This document shows positions 42,729 through 52,585 of a stretch of DNA of 64,000 nucleotides, one piece after another. The notes under the pieces were generated by a model. That model did not search any database, had not been told where the DNA came from, and worked only from the letters and a program-made list of their open reading frames with translations. Source of the DNA: Anniella stebbinsi (Eukaryota > Chordata > Lepidosauria > Squamata > Anniellidae); assembly GCA_029215795.1 (NCBI GenBank), contig JARDYH010000003.1:259257562-259321561 (forward strand), in the 5' to 3' direction. Every line of letters starts with the position of its first letter. Position 1 is the first letter of the stretch. Both the position numbers and the translations under genes were made by a program.

Positions 42729-43217
42729 GGCTCTTTCCACACTAGGCTGTTTGCCTAGGATGGCCCCAGGCTGATCCCTGTGCACCGATGGTATGTATTA
42801 GGTCCCCTCTACAAGGATTCGCTTTTGCGCCCGGTTAGGCGATTATGCGCATAATCGCTGAAGCGCATTTACACCTAATACCTCTGCACGAGAGGCGGGG
42901 AGAGGTGGCGAAGCGCATTAACGGATGACCAAAATCCGCTTTACAAGTAGTTAATGCGCATAAGCGCTTATTCACATAGTCAAAATGCGCTTTAACGGCC
43001 GGAGCAAAATAAAACTTGCGATTTAACGCGCATTCAATAATGCGCATAATCGGATAGATAACGCGCCTCTACGCCCGATTTGCGCTCCGTTCTTGTAGAG
43101 GTAAATTTTTTTAAGCGCCTTGAAAGAGCTTTAAACCTCTCTTGTAGAGGCAGCCATAGATACTTCCGAGATCGCCCTCCCTCCTTCCCTCTACACCCCT
43201 ATGGTGTAGAAAGGGCC
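42729..43217. mobile_element. GGCC element interrupted by a GCGCATTA MITE
   Basis: The outer element reads GGCTCTTTCCACACTAGGC at the left and CCTATGGTGTAGAAAGGGCC at the right, with CTGATCCCTGTGCACCGATG inside. Comparison with the uninterrupted short relative at 55173-55299 (minus strand) shows 42802-43156 is inserted between GTATGTATTAG and ATACTTCCGAGATCG. Confidence 0.82.
42802..43156 (-). mobile_element. GCGCATTA-rich MITE, copy 2, nested
   Basis: GTCCCCTCTACAAGGATTCG to CTCTTGTAGAGGCAGCCA. TAG flanks both sides (42799-42801, 43157-43159), consistent with a 3-bp duplication. Motifs ATTATGCGCATAAT, GTTAATGCGCATAAGCGC and AATAATGCGCATAATCGG are dispersed along it. Confidence 0.82.
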
Positions 43218-43278
43218 TCTGTCTATCTAACCCATTATTGTCCACCATGACTGGCAGCTGCTTTCCAGGGATTCAGGC

Positions 43279-43302
43279 AGAGAGAGAGAGAGAGAGAGAG
43301 AG
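43279..43302. repeat. (GA)n microsatellite
   Basis: About 12 AG units. Confidence 0.93.
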
Positions 43303-43654
43303 CGCTCCTCCCTGGCACCTATTTTGAACTGACTATTTTGAACTGGAGATGTCAGGGATTGAACGTTGGGACTACTGCATGCAACTTCCAAGGGTAAAAA
43401 AGAAAGCCACATCATGGGTTGGATCCAGATTGATGCTGGATGGACTGCACTAGTGGAGGCGGACCTCCCCTCCCCTTCCTTCCCATTGGAACCCCCGTAG
43501 CCCTTTGAAAATTTCACATGGAGATTGCCAGGAGGCCCTGCTGAACGGGTGACCTGTGGTGTGGGGGAAGGGGGGGAGACCTCAACTTGGGCAGAATGAC
43601 TTCTGTGAACAGAACACTTCCTCTTGTGGAAGGCAGATCCTGGATCTACTAGTT

Positions 43655-43881
43655 GGGTGACCATATGGAAAAGAAGACAGGGCTCCTGTATCTTTAACAG
43701 TTGTATAGAAAAGGGGAATTTCAGCAGGTGTCATTTGTAGGCATGCAGCACCTGGTGAAATTCCCTCCTCATCACAACAGTTAAAGCTGCGGGAGCCCTG
43801 CCCTCTTTTGTATCTGGTCCCTTATCTATACAACTGTTAAAGGCACAGGAGCCCTGTCCCCCTTTTCATATGGTTACCCTA
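43655..43881. mobile_element. TGACC foldback element, subfamily A, internally deleted
   Basis: GGGTGACCATATGGAAAAGA to CTTTTCATATGGTTACCCTA. The left half is complete to TTGTATCTGGTCCC. The right half is reduced to the last 60 bp (TATACAACTGTTAAAGGCAC onward). Confidence 0.88.
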
Positions 43882-44754
43882 CATTAGACAGTGACACAGT
43901 TGCCACAGGGCCAAAGTATGTTCTATCTTTACTTACTTTCATGTGCATAGGCCTGATTTGGATTGGGATCATGCCAATTTGGGAGGGGGGGATTTAAGTT
44001 TTCTCCCTCCAATTTTTTGCCCCAAATTGTGGGGCAATTGGATTCCACTGGGGGGGGGGTCTCTATTGGATTTCACTGGGGGATCCCCCTTTCAGCCTCC
44101 ATTGGAATCCATTGGGGGGATTTGTGGCCGAAATGGAAGGGGGAAGCTTAAATCCCCCTGCTGAATTACCATCATCCTGATATGAACCATCATCCTGATA
44201 TGAATTGGGTCCGTGTCCACTTAGACTAAAGTAAGTAAGCAAGCCAATTAAGCAGAACTCTGTGATGCGTGATTAGCAGAACATTTAATTTAGCCCTTTG
44301 GGGCTGCAGGTTTTGGATGTCATATAAGAGCAGCAAATTGTTAGTGTTTTAGTTGGTGTGTTTTTGCTGCCAGGGATGGACAGAGATGTTTGTGGGATTT
44401 TCCGCCTCGTGTTCCAAAATAATTTGACTAGTTTTGGGTAATACACATCTTGACTTGTGCTGTATGTGGAGGTATCGTTTGATGCTCTGCCTCAGGCAGC
44501 AAAATGACTTCGGCTGGCCCCGGTTTGAGGTTAACTCAGAGGTCATCCAGTCCACCCCACTGCTGATGCAAGAAATCCACTACTGCAACATCCCAGCTTG
44601 GCGGCCATCCATCCCCTGTAAAAACCTGTAATGAAGGAGAGTCTACCACCTTCTGAGTCACTTTTTCTGAGCAGCTTGCACCCTCCGGACATTCTTGCTA
44701 ATGCTTAGTCTAATCCTTTTTTGACCCCATTTGCCAGGGTTCTACCCTCTCTGG
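43882..44754. other. No recognised gene
   Basis: 43970-44160 has repeated GGGGGGATT/TCCATTGGAATCCATTGG motifs, perhaps an old MITE. The rest is unassigned. Confidence 0.3.
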
Positions 44755-44755
44755 A

Positions 44756-45535
44756 GCAATAATAATAATAATAATAGCTATACAGGATCAAGTTATAGCC
44801 ACCAAGAACTACCAAAAATACATCATAAAAGCTAACAGTGTAACAACAGACCTATGCAGGAAATGCCATCAGTTCCAAGAAACAATAGACCACATAACAG
44901 GAAGATGTAAAATTCTGGCAGAAATGGACTATACAGACAGACACAATACAGCTGCAAAAATAATTCACCAACAACTGACCATCAAATTCAACCTTATCAA
45001 ACAATCTACACTATACTATACATACTCACCCAAAACATTCTTGGAAAATGCAGAACATAAAATATACAGGGACAGAACAATTCATACCCACAAGACAATA
45101 CTCTGCAACCAACCAGACATAACGATCATAGACAAAAAAGAAAAATACCCATACCTCATCGACATAGCAATACCGAATGACAAAAATGTTGTTGAAAAGG
45201 AAGAAGAAAAGAGAGACAAATATACACCACTGGCCATGGAAGTCAAAGAACTATGGCAACAGGAAAATGTCACAATTATTCTGTTAGTCACTTCAGTCAC
45301 TGGCATCACATCAAAAAACTATGCAGAAAACCTTCAGAAACTGGGCCTACCAAATACATCCACACCAACATCCAGAAAGCAGTCATACTTAAACATGCTC
45401 AGTTGTCAGGAAATTCCTGAATCTGTAAAAGACAGCATGACTTGGCAAAGCCCGTCATGTCCATCTAGAAAAACCGCCACGAGCGAGAAAGAGATAATAA
45501 GAATAACAATAACAATACTCCATCATGTACATTAG
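44756..45535 (+). mobile_element. R4-clade LINE, C-terminal zinc finger and endonuclease region (truncated)
   Basis: An open frame runs from at least 44777 to the stop at 45533-45535 (about 250 codons; first ATG at 44924). It begins AIQDQVIATKNYQKY and has the C-terminal zinc finger CRKC-x8-H-x4-C (codons 44855-44908). It then has the restriction-like endonuclease core: PDITII (from 45113) and YLIDIAIPND. This order after the RT is that of R2/R4-type LINEs; R4 LINEs are known in lizards. The frame is uninterrupted, but RT and 5' parts are missing. An (AAT)n run precedes it (44756-44776). A second copy is at 52294-52629. Confidence 0.85.
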
Positions 45536-45652
45536 TCTTCCCCAATTTGAGGCCTTTCACATGTGTTAGATCTCAACACCCAGCATCCGCAGCTGGGGAT
45601 GATGGGAGTTGTCATCCAAAATAGCTGGAGGGCATCAGGTTGGGGAGGGCTG
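45534..45652. mobile_element. Short hAT MITE
   Basis: AGTCTTCCCCAATTTGAGGC and CATCAGGTTGGGGAGGGCTG are imperfect inverted arms; AGCTGGGGATGATGGGAGTT lies in the middle. Same type as 8678-8809. Confidence 0.68.
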
Positions 45653-45912
45653 ATCTGTGTGTCAGCCTTTCCTAGTCCTAAAGCATTACCCCTGCCCCCA
45701 CCAAACAACAAAACAACCTGATCCTAGTAAGCATGACTACCCTGTGCAGAGAGAGGTGTTTTAGAATGCAGTGATCAATCCGATCAACTACATGGTGGAG
45801 AAAGCAAAGGATTAAATCCAGCCCCTGCTCCGCCTTCAACAGCTGATTGGAGCCAGGATTGCTTTGCGAACAGGGCTCCACCTGCACAGTCCCAGTAGCT
45901 GGATTGGGTGTG

Positions 45913-46095
45913 AGGAAAGACAGTGTAGTGTAGTGGCTAGAATGTTGAACTAGGAGCCCCATCTTCAAATTTCCACTAATCCAGAAAATCCACTGGCTGA
46001 TCGTCGGGCAGTCTCCATCGCTCAGCCCAATCAACCTCGCAGGGTTATTGTGAGGCTAAAATGGGAAGAGGGAAGGGAAATTCTTCAGATCTTGG
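45913..46095 (+). mobile_element. MIR-like CORE-SINE
   Basis: GTGTAGTGTAGTGGCTAGAATG head, TTCAAATTTCCACT at the B-box position, GGGCAGTCTCCATCGCTCAG core, then CCTCGCAGGGTTATTGTGAG and CTAAAATGGGAAGAGG. Diverged; no L2-like tail retained. Confidence 0.72.
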
Positions 46096-46112
46096 GAGGA
46101 AACTGGGCTCAG

Positions 46113-46383
46113 CATTACTACAAGCAAGAAGGATCTTGGAATTGTTGTAGATCACAAGCTAAATATGAGCCAACAGTGTGATGTGGCTGCAAAAAAAGTG
46201 AATGCTATATTAATAGAAGTATAGCTTCCAAATCTTGTGATGTACTGGTTCCCCTCTATTTGGCACTGGTTAGGCCTCATGTTGAGTATTGCATCCAGTT
46301 CTGGGCACCGCACTTCAAGAAGGATGCAGACAAGCTGGAGGGGGTTCAGAGGAGGGCAATGAGGATGATCAGGGGTCTGGAAA
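46113..46383 (+). mobile_element. CR1 LINE, segment 1 of a copy split twice
   Basis: AGGATCTTGGAATTGTTGTAG, ...GTGATGTGGCTGCAAAAAAAG, TAGGCCTCATGTTGAGTATTG and CACTTCAAGAAGGATGCAGA are CR1 ORF2 C-terminal sequence, with the relic [35 protein letters not shown] read in part. Cut after GGGGTCTGGAAA by another LINE. Confidence 0.9.
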
Positions 46384-46884
46384 GAGCGGATATGTATTTG
46401 TGGTACAGGGGAGGTGGAAGATGTGGTACATTACTTGTTACGCTGCTCCTTGTATAAAGATATTAGGAATCATTTCCTGGGGGAGCTTTTGAGAACAAGA
46501 ATGGGTTGGCCCACTGCTGATATTATCTGTGATCTTTTAGCAGATCATAGTACAACAATTACAATCAAGGTCGCAACGTTTGCCGCAGCAGCTCAAAAAA
46601 TCCGCCAAAATTTCCCAAAGAAATCAGGTGCAGATTGCAGAGGGGACCACCTGCTATAACTTTCTGTGATTTGCTAATAGAGTTTGCATCATTTTTCAAC
46701 AGTATAAATCTCAGCCTTTTCTCTCAGTTCTGGCTCCCTTATATGTATTCTCTCCCTATGAGTTTGTAAGTATTTTGGTTGTCACAGAGATATTTTGTTT
46801 TATTGTTGTAGTTGTAACGGCCTTTGTGCCAGAGACAAATAAAATGTTCATTCATCCATCCATCCATCCATCCATTCATTCACA
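46384..46884 (+). mobile_element. LINE-type 3' end of uncertain clade, inserted in CR1
   Basis: An open stretch (46414-46659, 81 codons) reads [25 protein letters not shown], then DIICDLLADHSTTITIKVATFAAAAQKIRQ. It resembles the C-terminal His/Cys tail after the RT of some LINEs (H-x4-C-x2-Y motif). It is followed by a 3' UTR and AATAAAATG with a (CATC)n/(CATT)n tail to 46882. Clade not determined. Confidence 0.62.
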
Positions 46885-46906
46885 AAGCCCTATGAGGAGA
46901 GACTGA
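46885..46906 (+). mobile_element. CR1 LINE, segment 2
   Basis: CAAAGCCCTATGAGGAGAGACTGA: the CR1 stretch between the two insertions. It corresponds to 38198-38222 of the uninterrupted copy. Confidence 0.88.
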
Positions 46907-47301
46907 GGCCGGATCTACACGTCGTCCTCGATGCGCCCTCCCTGCGCCACATGCCACTTTGGAGCGCTGCACTTCGTCTAGTGTGGCTCAAGCCTCGGAG
47001 GCTCTGCCCGTGTCTGCACCTCTGCGGCCGCCACCCTTTCATCCCGGCTGGTCCCAGGGAGGGAGGAGGGAGGGTTGTAAACAAAAGCTAGCAATTGGAA
47101 ATCCCTCTCCCAATCGCTGGCTTTTGTTTACAACCCTCCCCCCTCTCTCCCCTGGACCGGCCTGGATGAAAGGGCGGCGGCCATGGCGGCGCGGGTGCGG
47201 GCAGAGCCTCCGAGGCTTGAGCCACACTAGGCAGGGTGAAGCGCTCCGAAGCGGCTTGTGGCGCAGGGACGGTGCATCGAGGACGACGTGTAGATCCTGC
47301 C
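46907..47301. mobile_element. 395-bp GC-rich palindromic MITE in CR1, TSD TGA
   Basis: GGCCGGATCTACACGTCGTC to GACGACGTGTAGATCCTGCC. TGA at 46904-46906 is repeated at 47302-47304, and excision restores the CR1 reading GACTGAAAGAACTGGGC. It is nearly one hairpin: GTTGTAAACAAAAGCTAGC pairs with GCTGGCTTTTGTTTACAACC. GC- and CpG-rich. The 187-codon frame 46959-47522 crosses it and is chance. Confidence 0.92.
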
Positions 47302-47585
47302 TGAAAGAACTGGGCATGTTTAGCCTAGAGAAGAGAAGATTGAGGGGAGACATGATAGCACTCTTCAAATACTTGAAAGATTGTCACCCAGAGGAGGGCC
47401 AGGATCTCTCCTCGATCATCCCAGAGTGCAGGACATGGAATAATGGGCTGAAGTTACAGGAAGCCAGATTCTGGCTGGACATCAGGAAAAACTTCCTGAC
47501 TGTTAGAGCAGAACGACAATAGAACCAATGACGTAAGGAGGTAATGGGCTCTCCCACACTAGAGACATTCAAGAGATATAAATGC
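47302..47585 (+). mobile_element. CR1 LINE, segment 3
   Basis: Resumes at GAAAGAACTGGGCATGTTTAGC, with [28 protein letters not shown] and KNFLTVRAERQ relics. Lost after CCCACACTAGAGACATTCAAGAG, so the terminal octamer is absent. Confidence 0.9.
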
Positions 47586-48498
47586 AGTAAACGAGCAAAA
47601 CAGATGGAACCGTATCCTGAGCACCGATGTGTGTGTGTGTAGCCCCTGACGAAGCTTTACGATATACATGTGGGAAAGCTTGCTTTGGGCTTTAGCTGGG
47701 CTGGGCAAATTGACTACGCACTCTTCAAGTACAGCTTCCCCACTCTCCAAACACTTCAGTGTGAAAAGGAGAATATAATTCCAGCACCCTCTCTTTAGAA
47801 GGCTGTACTCTAGAAATGTATTGGCACATGCACAAACTGCCTGGAAGAGAGGAAACAAAGAACAAAACTAGGAGAGAAGCATCTCCCGTGCATTGTTACA
47901 AGTTTCAAATTATTATGCGGTGTGCAGCCCCCGGAGACTATAACTGATGTAGCATTTATCTGTAATTGAAATGTGGAAATGCAAGAGAGACGGAGGGTGG
48001 GAGGGAGGGAGGGAGGGAGAGAGAGAGACTGCATCAGCTCTTTTTAAATTTACTGTCTGTAACATGACAGTGAAATAGTCTTCCTTTCGCAAACACAGGA
48101 AAAGTAGACAAAGAATGGAAAATGAGAGGTTCCAGGTGCTTCAGGTGAAAGGAGAGGGTGGCGTTGGGAATCAATTTGTGTGTGTGTGTGTGTGTGTGGG
48201 GAATTCCACTGGTTTATAACGGAGGTGATTAAAGTTTTATCCATCGATGAGCTCTAAATCTCTTTCTCTTTCTCAAAGCAAGCTCCCAGCATTTCATGGC
48301 ACTCTGTTGTGTGACCAAGAAAGAACATCAATGCTTTATGTGGTCAGAAGCAAGCTTGGTTCATAAACAGCTGGAGTCCCCAAGGAGCAGATGTCATAGG
48401 CTGCTTAATGTAAACTATCCAACATTTTACAGAGAAAAATAGAGGCACACTATTGTCACCCAAAGGATCACTGCATGAGTATCTGTCCCTGTCCACGT
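47586..48498. other. No gene; three simple repeats
   Basis: (GGGA)n at about 47999-48020 running into GA, (TG)n at 48177-48198, and a short TG run near 47628-47640. No named interspersed repeat. Confidence 0.4.
48177..48198. repeat. (TG)n microsatellite
   Basis: Eleven TG units. Confidence 0.95.
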
Positions 48499-48668
48499 TA
48501 GGGATGTCAGAGAAATCCGCAACAGAATCAAATGACCTCAGATTTCTAAGGATCTGGCCCAAAGTGGACTGGCTTTTCCAGAATCATGTGGATTCTACAG
48601 ATTTGCAGATCTTTTCCCCCTCCCCCTTTTCTGGAATTTTATGGCAGTTTAGTTGTAAAAAAAAAAGT
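48499..48668. mobile_element. Probable hAT remnant (TAGGGATGTCAG end)
   Basis: TAGGGATGTCAGAGAAATCC followed by CTCAGATTTCTAAGGATCTGG, which resembles 18755-18780. Right end lost next to the L2-like LINE. Confidence 0.45.
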
Positions 48669-48669
48669 C

Positions 48670-49115
48670 AAATGGGGATGGGGAGGGCCAGGTTATCTGA
48701 AGGAACGCCTCCCCCCATATGTACCTGCCAGGACCCTAAGATCATCCTTGGGGTCCTTCTCCCGTGAACCCCTGCCATAGGAAGTGAGGCAGGTGGCTCC
48801 CAGGAGGAGGGTCTTCTCTGCTGTGGCACCCCGGCTGTGGAATGAACTCCCTAGAGAGGTTCGCCTGGCATCTACATTATACTCTTTTAGATGCCAGATG
48901 AAGACCTTTTCATTTTCTCAGTATTTTAACAGTTTATTAGTCTAATTTTTAACTTTGCTGTTTTAAATTTGTATTTTAAATCTGTATTGCTGCTTGGTTT
49001 TATCCTGCTTGTGTTTTTATATTGTATTTTTATGCTACGTTTTTATACTGTTGTTGTTTTATATTTTGAATATAATTGTTACGGGTTTAATTTTTGTAAA
49101 CTTGAATATACCAGA
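48670..49115 (+). mobile_element. L2-like LINE 3' end
   Basis: Relics YLKERLPPYVPARTLRSS near 48690-48740 and RLWNELPREVRLAS-like sequence (GGCTGTGGAATGAACTCCCTAGAGAGG) near 48830, then a T-rich 3' UTR. No clear terminal repeat. Confidence 0.75.
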
Positions 49116-49940
49116 CTTTCCTTGATTAAAACAAAACAAAACGCAAAAATGGTTGCAAAGAATGGAAAAAGTTGCACCCTGGAGGACGTCAATGTCATAT
49201 AAAGCACCCGTAAACTCCCATGAGTGAGGAATCAGGAGCGCACAATAAACGCTTTGGCGAGAAAAGCGCCACATTTTTTTCATGTAATAAGGACGCCAAA
49301 GAAAATCAATAAATAAGCTAATTAGTAGATATATAAATATCACCCTTCCTCCTTGAGGGTGAAACAAGATAATTCTGTTTACACAGCCTTTTGTATCTGT
49401 CTTTAAGTAACTGTTTGTTCCTTTTTGGGGCCATTTGTCTTGAGCATTTGTTTCAAGGAACTTCCATAAAGTACATGGCGTCCTTGTTTCCTCACCCATC
49501 GGAGTCGTGAACTCAAGAAGCTCTGTGTTTGAGATTTCTGATAAGTCTTCGTCACTGCAGAATGGATCAGTGTTATTTCCAGGATTTGTTCAGCTCGAGG
49601 CAGTTAATGCATCTCTGCTGTATGGGTGGGCATTTCGTCTTGAAAGCCACTTTGCAAACAGACTCACAGGTTCAGGACAAATCAAAGAGCACACATTTCC
49701 CCACAACACATGAGTGACTTGTGGCATTCTCCATCACAAGACGCGGTGCTAACCACAGTTTCCAATGGCTTTGTTAGAGTTGTGCATAAAGGGCCTCTTG
49801 AAATTAGCTACCCTATTTGTGGACAGAAAGAATTGGGCGTTTTCATGTGGGTGGACGGGGACGACCATTTCACCAAAGTTCTCCATGGGGAGGAAACCAT
49901 ATCCAACTGTTTATCAGGGCTGGATCTCACCATTAGCAGT
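49116..49940. other. No recognised feature
   Basis: A 146-codon minus frame (49059-49499) has no domain and overlaps the LINE 3' UTR. Nothing else recognised. Confidence 0.3.
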
Positions 49941-50332
49941 GGGCAGATCTACACCTAGTCCTCGATGCACCCTCCCTGTGCCCTGAGCCACCCTCGTAGT
50001 GCTGTACCCTGCCCAGTGTGGACAAAGCCTGGGAGGCTCTGCTTGTGCCCTCACCGCCACCGCCGCCTTTTCATCTTGGCACATCCCGGGGAGGGAGGGG
50101 GGATGGTTGTAAACAAAAGCCAGTGATCGGGAGAGGGATTTCCCAAACGCTGGCTTTTGTTTACAACCCTCCCTCTTCCCTCCCCAGGACCTGCTGGGAT
50201 GAAAGGGCGGCGGCGGCGGCGAGGGCGTGAGCAGAGCCTCTGAGGCTTGGTCCACACTGGGTGGGGTGCAGCGCTCTGAGGGTGGCTCGGGGCGCAGGGA
50301 GGGCGCATCGAGGACTACGTGTAGTTCTGCTC
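49941..50332. mobile_element. 392-bp GC-rich palindromic MITE, TSD AGT
   Basis: GGGCAGATCTACACCTAGTC to GACTACGTGTAGTTCTGCTC. AGT at 49938-49940 is repeated at 50333-50335. The same hairpin design as 46907-47301 (GTTGTAAACAAAAGCCAGTG paired with ...GGCTTTTGTTTACAACC). A second, more diverged copy of that family. Confidence 0.9.
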
Positions 50333-50335
50333 AGT

Positions 50336-50790
50336 GTCTCTTTTTGCCGGTGAAAGGAGGGGGATTAAAGAGTCAAGACACATGTGTAGTGTGTGAAAAA
50401 TGGGCCACATTTATTGAAAATCTGCAATGTGAAAATACCTGGGCAGGCCACTAATCTATGGCAGCAACTAGCCAGATGATATATCGGGTGAAAACATTCC
50501 ATGCCCTCAGGGTGGTGACTGTAAGATGGCCATCCACCAGGAATAACCCGTTTGGAGAAGGGAGGCCTTCACATGTCACCTCACCTTGAGCCAGGAAACG
50601 CCAGGTGGGTGAGGCGCGTTGGCCTCACCGATGACAGTTATCCCCTCACTGTGGCCGCAAAGCCCTCAACAGGAGGCCTCAGGATGTTCACCATCCCGAA
50701 TGCCCCCAACTGTTCCCTCCCCTACCAGCCTACCTGGAAAACTGTAACCAATTGACCTAACAACTGAAACATAAACCAGATTTGCCTAAC
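50336..50790. other. No recognised feature
   Basis: No gene or named repeat. Confidence 0.3.
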
Positions 50791-51050
50791 GTATGGTGAC
50801 CATATGGAAAGAAGGACAGGGCTCCTGCATCTTTAACAGTTGTAGAGAAAAGGGACTTTCCGCAGGTGTCATTTGTATGCATGCAGCACCTGTTGAAATT
50901 CCCTCTTCATCGTAACACTTAAAGCTGCAGGAGCCCTGCCCTCTTTTGTATCTGGTCACTCTAGTATATCTCCTGCAGCTTTAACTGTTTTGATGAAGGG
51001 AGAATTTCAATAGATGCTGCACGCATACAAATGACACCTGCTGAAATTCC
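50791..51050. mobile_element. TGACC element, subfamily A, left part of a mosaic
   Basis: GTATGGTGACCATATGGAAAG through the dimer centre (TATCTGGTCACTCTAGTAT) to ACACCTGCTGAAATTCC. It stops abruptly at 51050, where GC-rich sequence starts, about 60 bp before the expected right end. Confidence 0.85.
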
Positions 51051-51829
51051 TGCGGTGGCAGCAAGCGAGGAGCGGCGGTAGACCCGGCGGCGGTGGTGGC
51101 GGAGGAGCCCGGGAAGCGGCCGCCCCAGCAGGTAAGTGCCCTCCCTCGCGCCTTGCGCTCCTTACCCGCAGGGGCATCCGCTTCCCTCCGGTGCTCGAAT
51201 CTACTGAGAAACAGGCTTCGCGGCCTGTCCCTCAGTAACGCGCCGAGTGGAAGCGGACGCCCCTGCAGGTAAGGAGCGTGAGGCGCGGGGCGCGGGGCAC
51301 TTACCTGCTGGGGCGGCCGAGTCCGCCGCCGCCGGGTCCTCCACTGCTGCTGCCAGGCTCGTGAGGACAGAGGCTGCGCGGAAGGGACGGGAGAGGGCCG
51401 GATCCGGAAGTGATGTAATCGGCCCTCCCCCGCCTCTTCCGCGCGGCCTCTGGCCTCGTCGGGGCTTGTCGCGATGGCGCCGACCCCCGGGGAGCCTGGA
51501 CGCCTGCGCGGTAGAGGCCCTCCCCTGTCTCTTCTGCGCGGCCGCTGGCCTTCCGAGCCCAGCGGGGGGGGGGACCCGGCGGCAGAGGAGGAAGACCCGG
51601 CGGCGGTGGCGGGAGACCTGGGGGGGGGCGGACCTGGCAGGGGCGGCAGCAGAAGAGAACCCGGTAGGTCCGGGCTGATGTTTTTTGGGGGTGGATGGCT
51701 TGGTGGGGGGGTTGTTTTGGGTGGGGGGGTGGCTTGGGGGGGTTGTTTTGGGGTGTGTGGCTTGGTGGGGGGGTTATTTTGGGTGGCGGGGGGGACCGGG
51801 ATTTTGGGTTCCAAAATCTGGTCACCCTA
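51051..51829. mobile_element. GC-rich TGACC element, right part
   Basis: 51051-51200 matches 63851-64000 (GGCGGAGGAGCCCGGGAAGC, CCCCAGCAGGTAAGTGCC). The right end ...AAAATCTGGTCACCCTA is the complement of the left end at 63749 (GGGTGACCAGATGG). Around 51215 a large palindrome pairs CCAGCAGGTAAGTGCC with GGCACTTACCTGCTGG. Downstream are G-rich minisatellite-like repeats (GGTGGGGGGGTTGTTTTGGG). Pro/Gly/Arg-rich frames (277 codons at 50981-51814 minus, 174 at 51301-51825 minus) are compositional artefacts. Confidence 0.85.
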
Positions 51830-52037
51830 CTTCATCACAACTGTTAAAGTTGCAGACACTATACTAGAGTGACCATATACAAAAGAAGGCAGGGCCCCTG
51901 CACCTTTAACTGTTGTGATGAAGAGGGAATTTTACCAGGAACTAATTGCATACAAATGACACTGGCTGAAATTCCCTTTGCTCTACAACTGTTAAAGTTA
52001 CATGAGCCCTGACCTGAATTTTATCTGGTCAGCCTAC
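51830..52037. mobile_element. TGACC element, subfamily B, right part of the mosaic
   Basis: CTTCATCACAACTGTTAAAG, then the centre ACTAGAGTGACCATATAC and a complete right half with GGAACTAATTGCATACAAATG, ending TTTATCTGGTCAGCCTA. This is subfamily B, whereas the left part at 50791 is subfamily A, so the three pieces are not one interrupted element. Confidence 0.85.
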
Positions 52038-52293
52038 AATAGTAGCTGTGTTGGTAGCCTGGCCACCATTTTAAATCCTAGGGTCATTCCAGGGCATACA
52101 TATGCAAAAGTTCAGCTCAGCTCTAGCTTTAGTAGGGTAGTAGATAAATTCATGGCGCGGGGATTTGTGTTGGAAGGCTGCCTGCCACTGAATGCCAATT
52201 GCTGGGAGAATGGTGTTAAGCAGGTGGAGGCTATTGCCTTCATGTGCTGCCGTGGACTGATGGAAACAGGATGCTGGGTTAGTAGTAATAATA

Positions 52294-52585
52294 AGGAAAG
52301 AGAGAAAAATATACTCCACTGGCCATGGTAGTCAAAGAAATATGGCAACGGGAAAAGGTCACAATTATTCCATTAGTCACATCAGTCACCAGCATCACAT
52401 CAAAATATTTTACAGAAAACCTTCAGAAACTGGGCCTACCAAAATACATCCATACCGACATCAAGAAAGCAGTCATACTTAAAACATGTTCAATAGCCAG
52501 GAAATCCCTGAATCAGAAAAAGACAGCAGGACTTAGCAAAGCCATCATGTCAGTCTAGAGAAACCACCACAAGCAAGAAAAGAGA

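Noticed and set aside
46959..47522. 187-codon plus frame
   Set aside because: Crosses the border between a palindromic MITE and CR1. The second half is the CR1 C-terminal relic, the first half is MITE.
50981..51814. 277-codon Pro-rich minus frame and overlapping 174- and 143-codon frames
   Set aside because: All arise from the G-rich repeats and palindromes of the GC-rich TGACC element; frames on both strands stay open for compositional reasons.
50791..52037. One TGACC element simply interrupted by a GC-rich insertion
   Set aside because: The left and right parts belong to different subfamilies and do not join to one element; the GC-rich piece lacks its left end.
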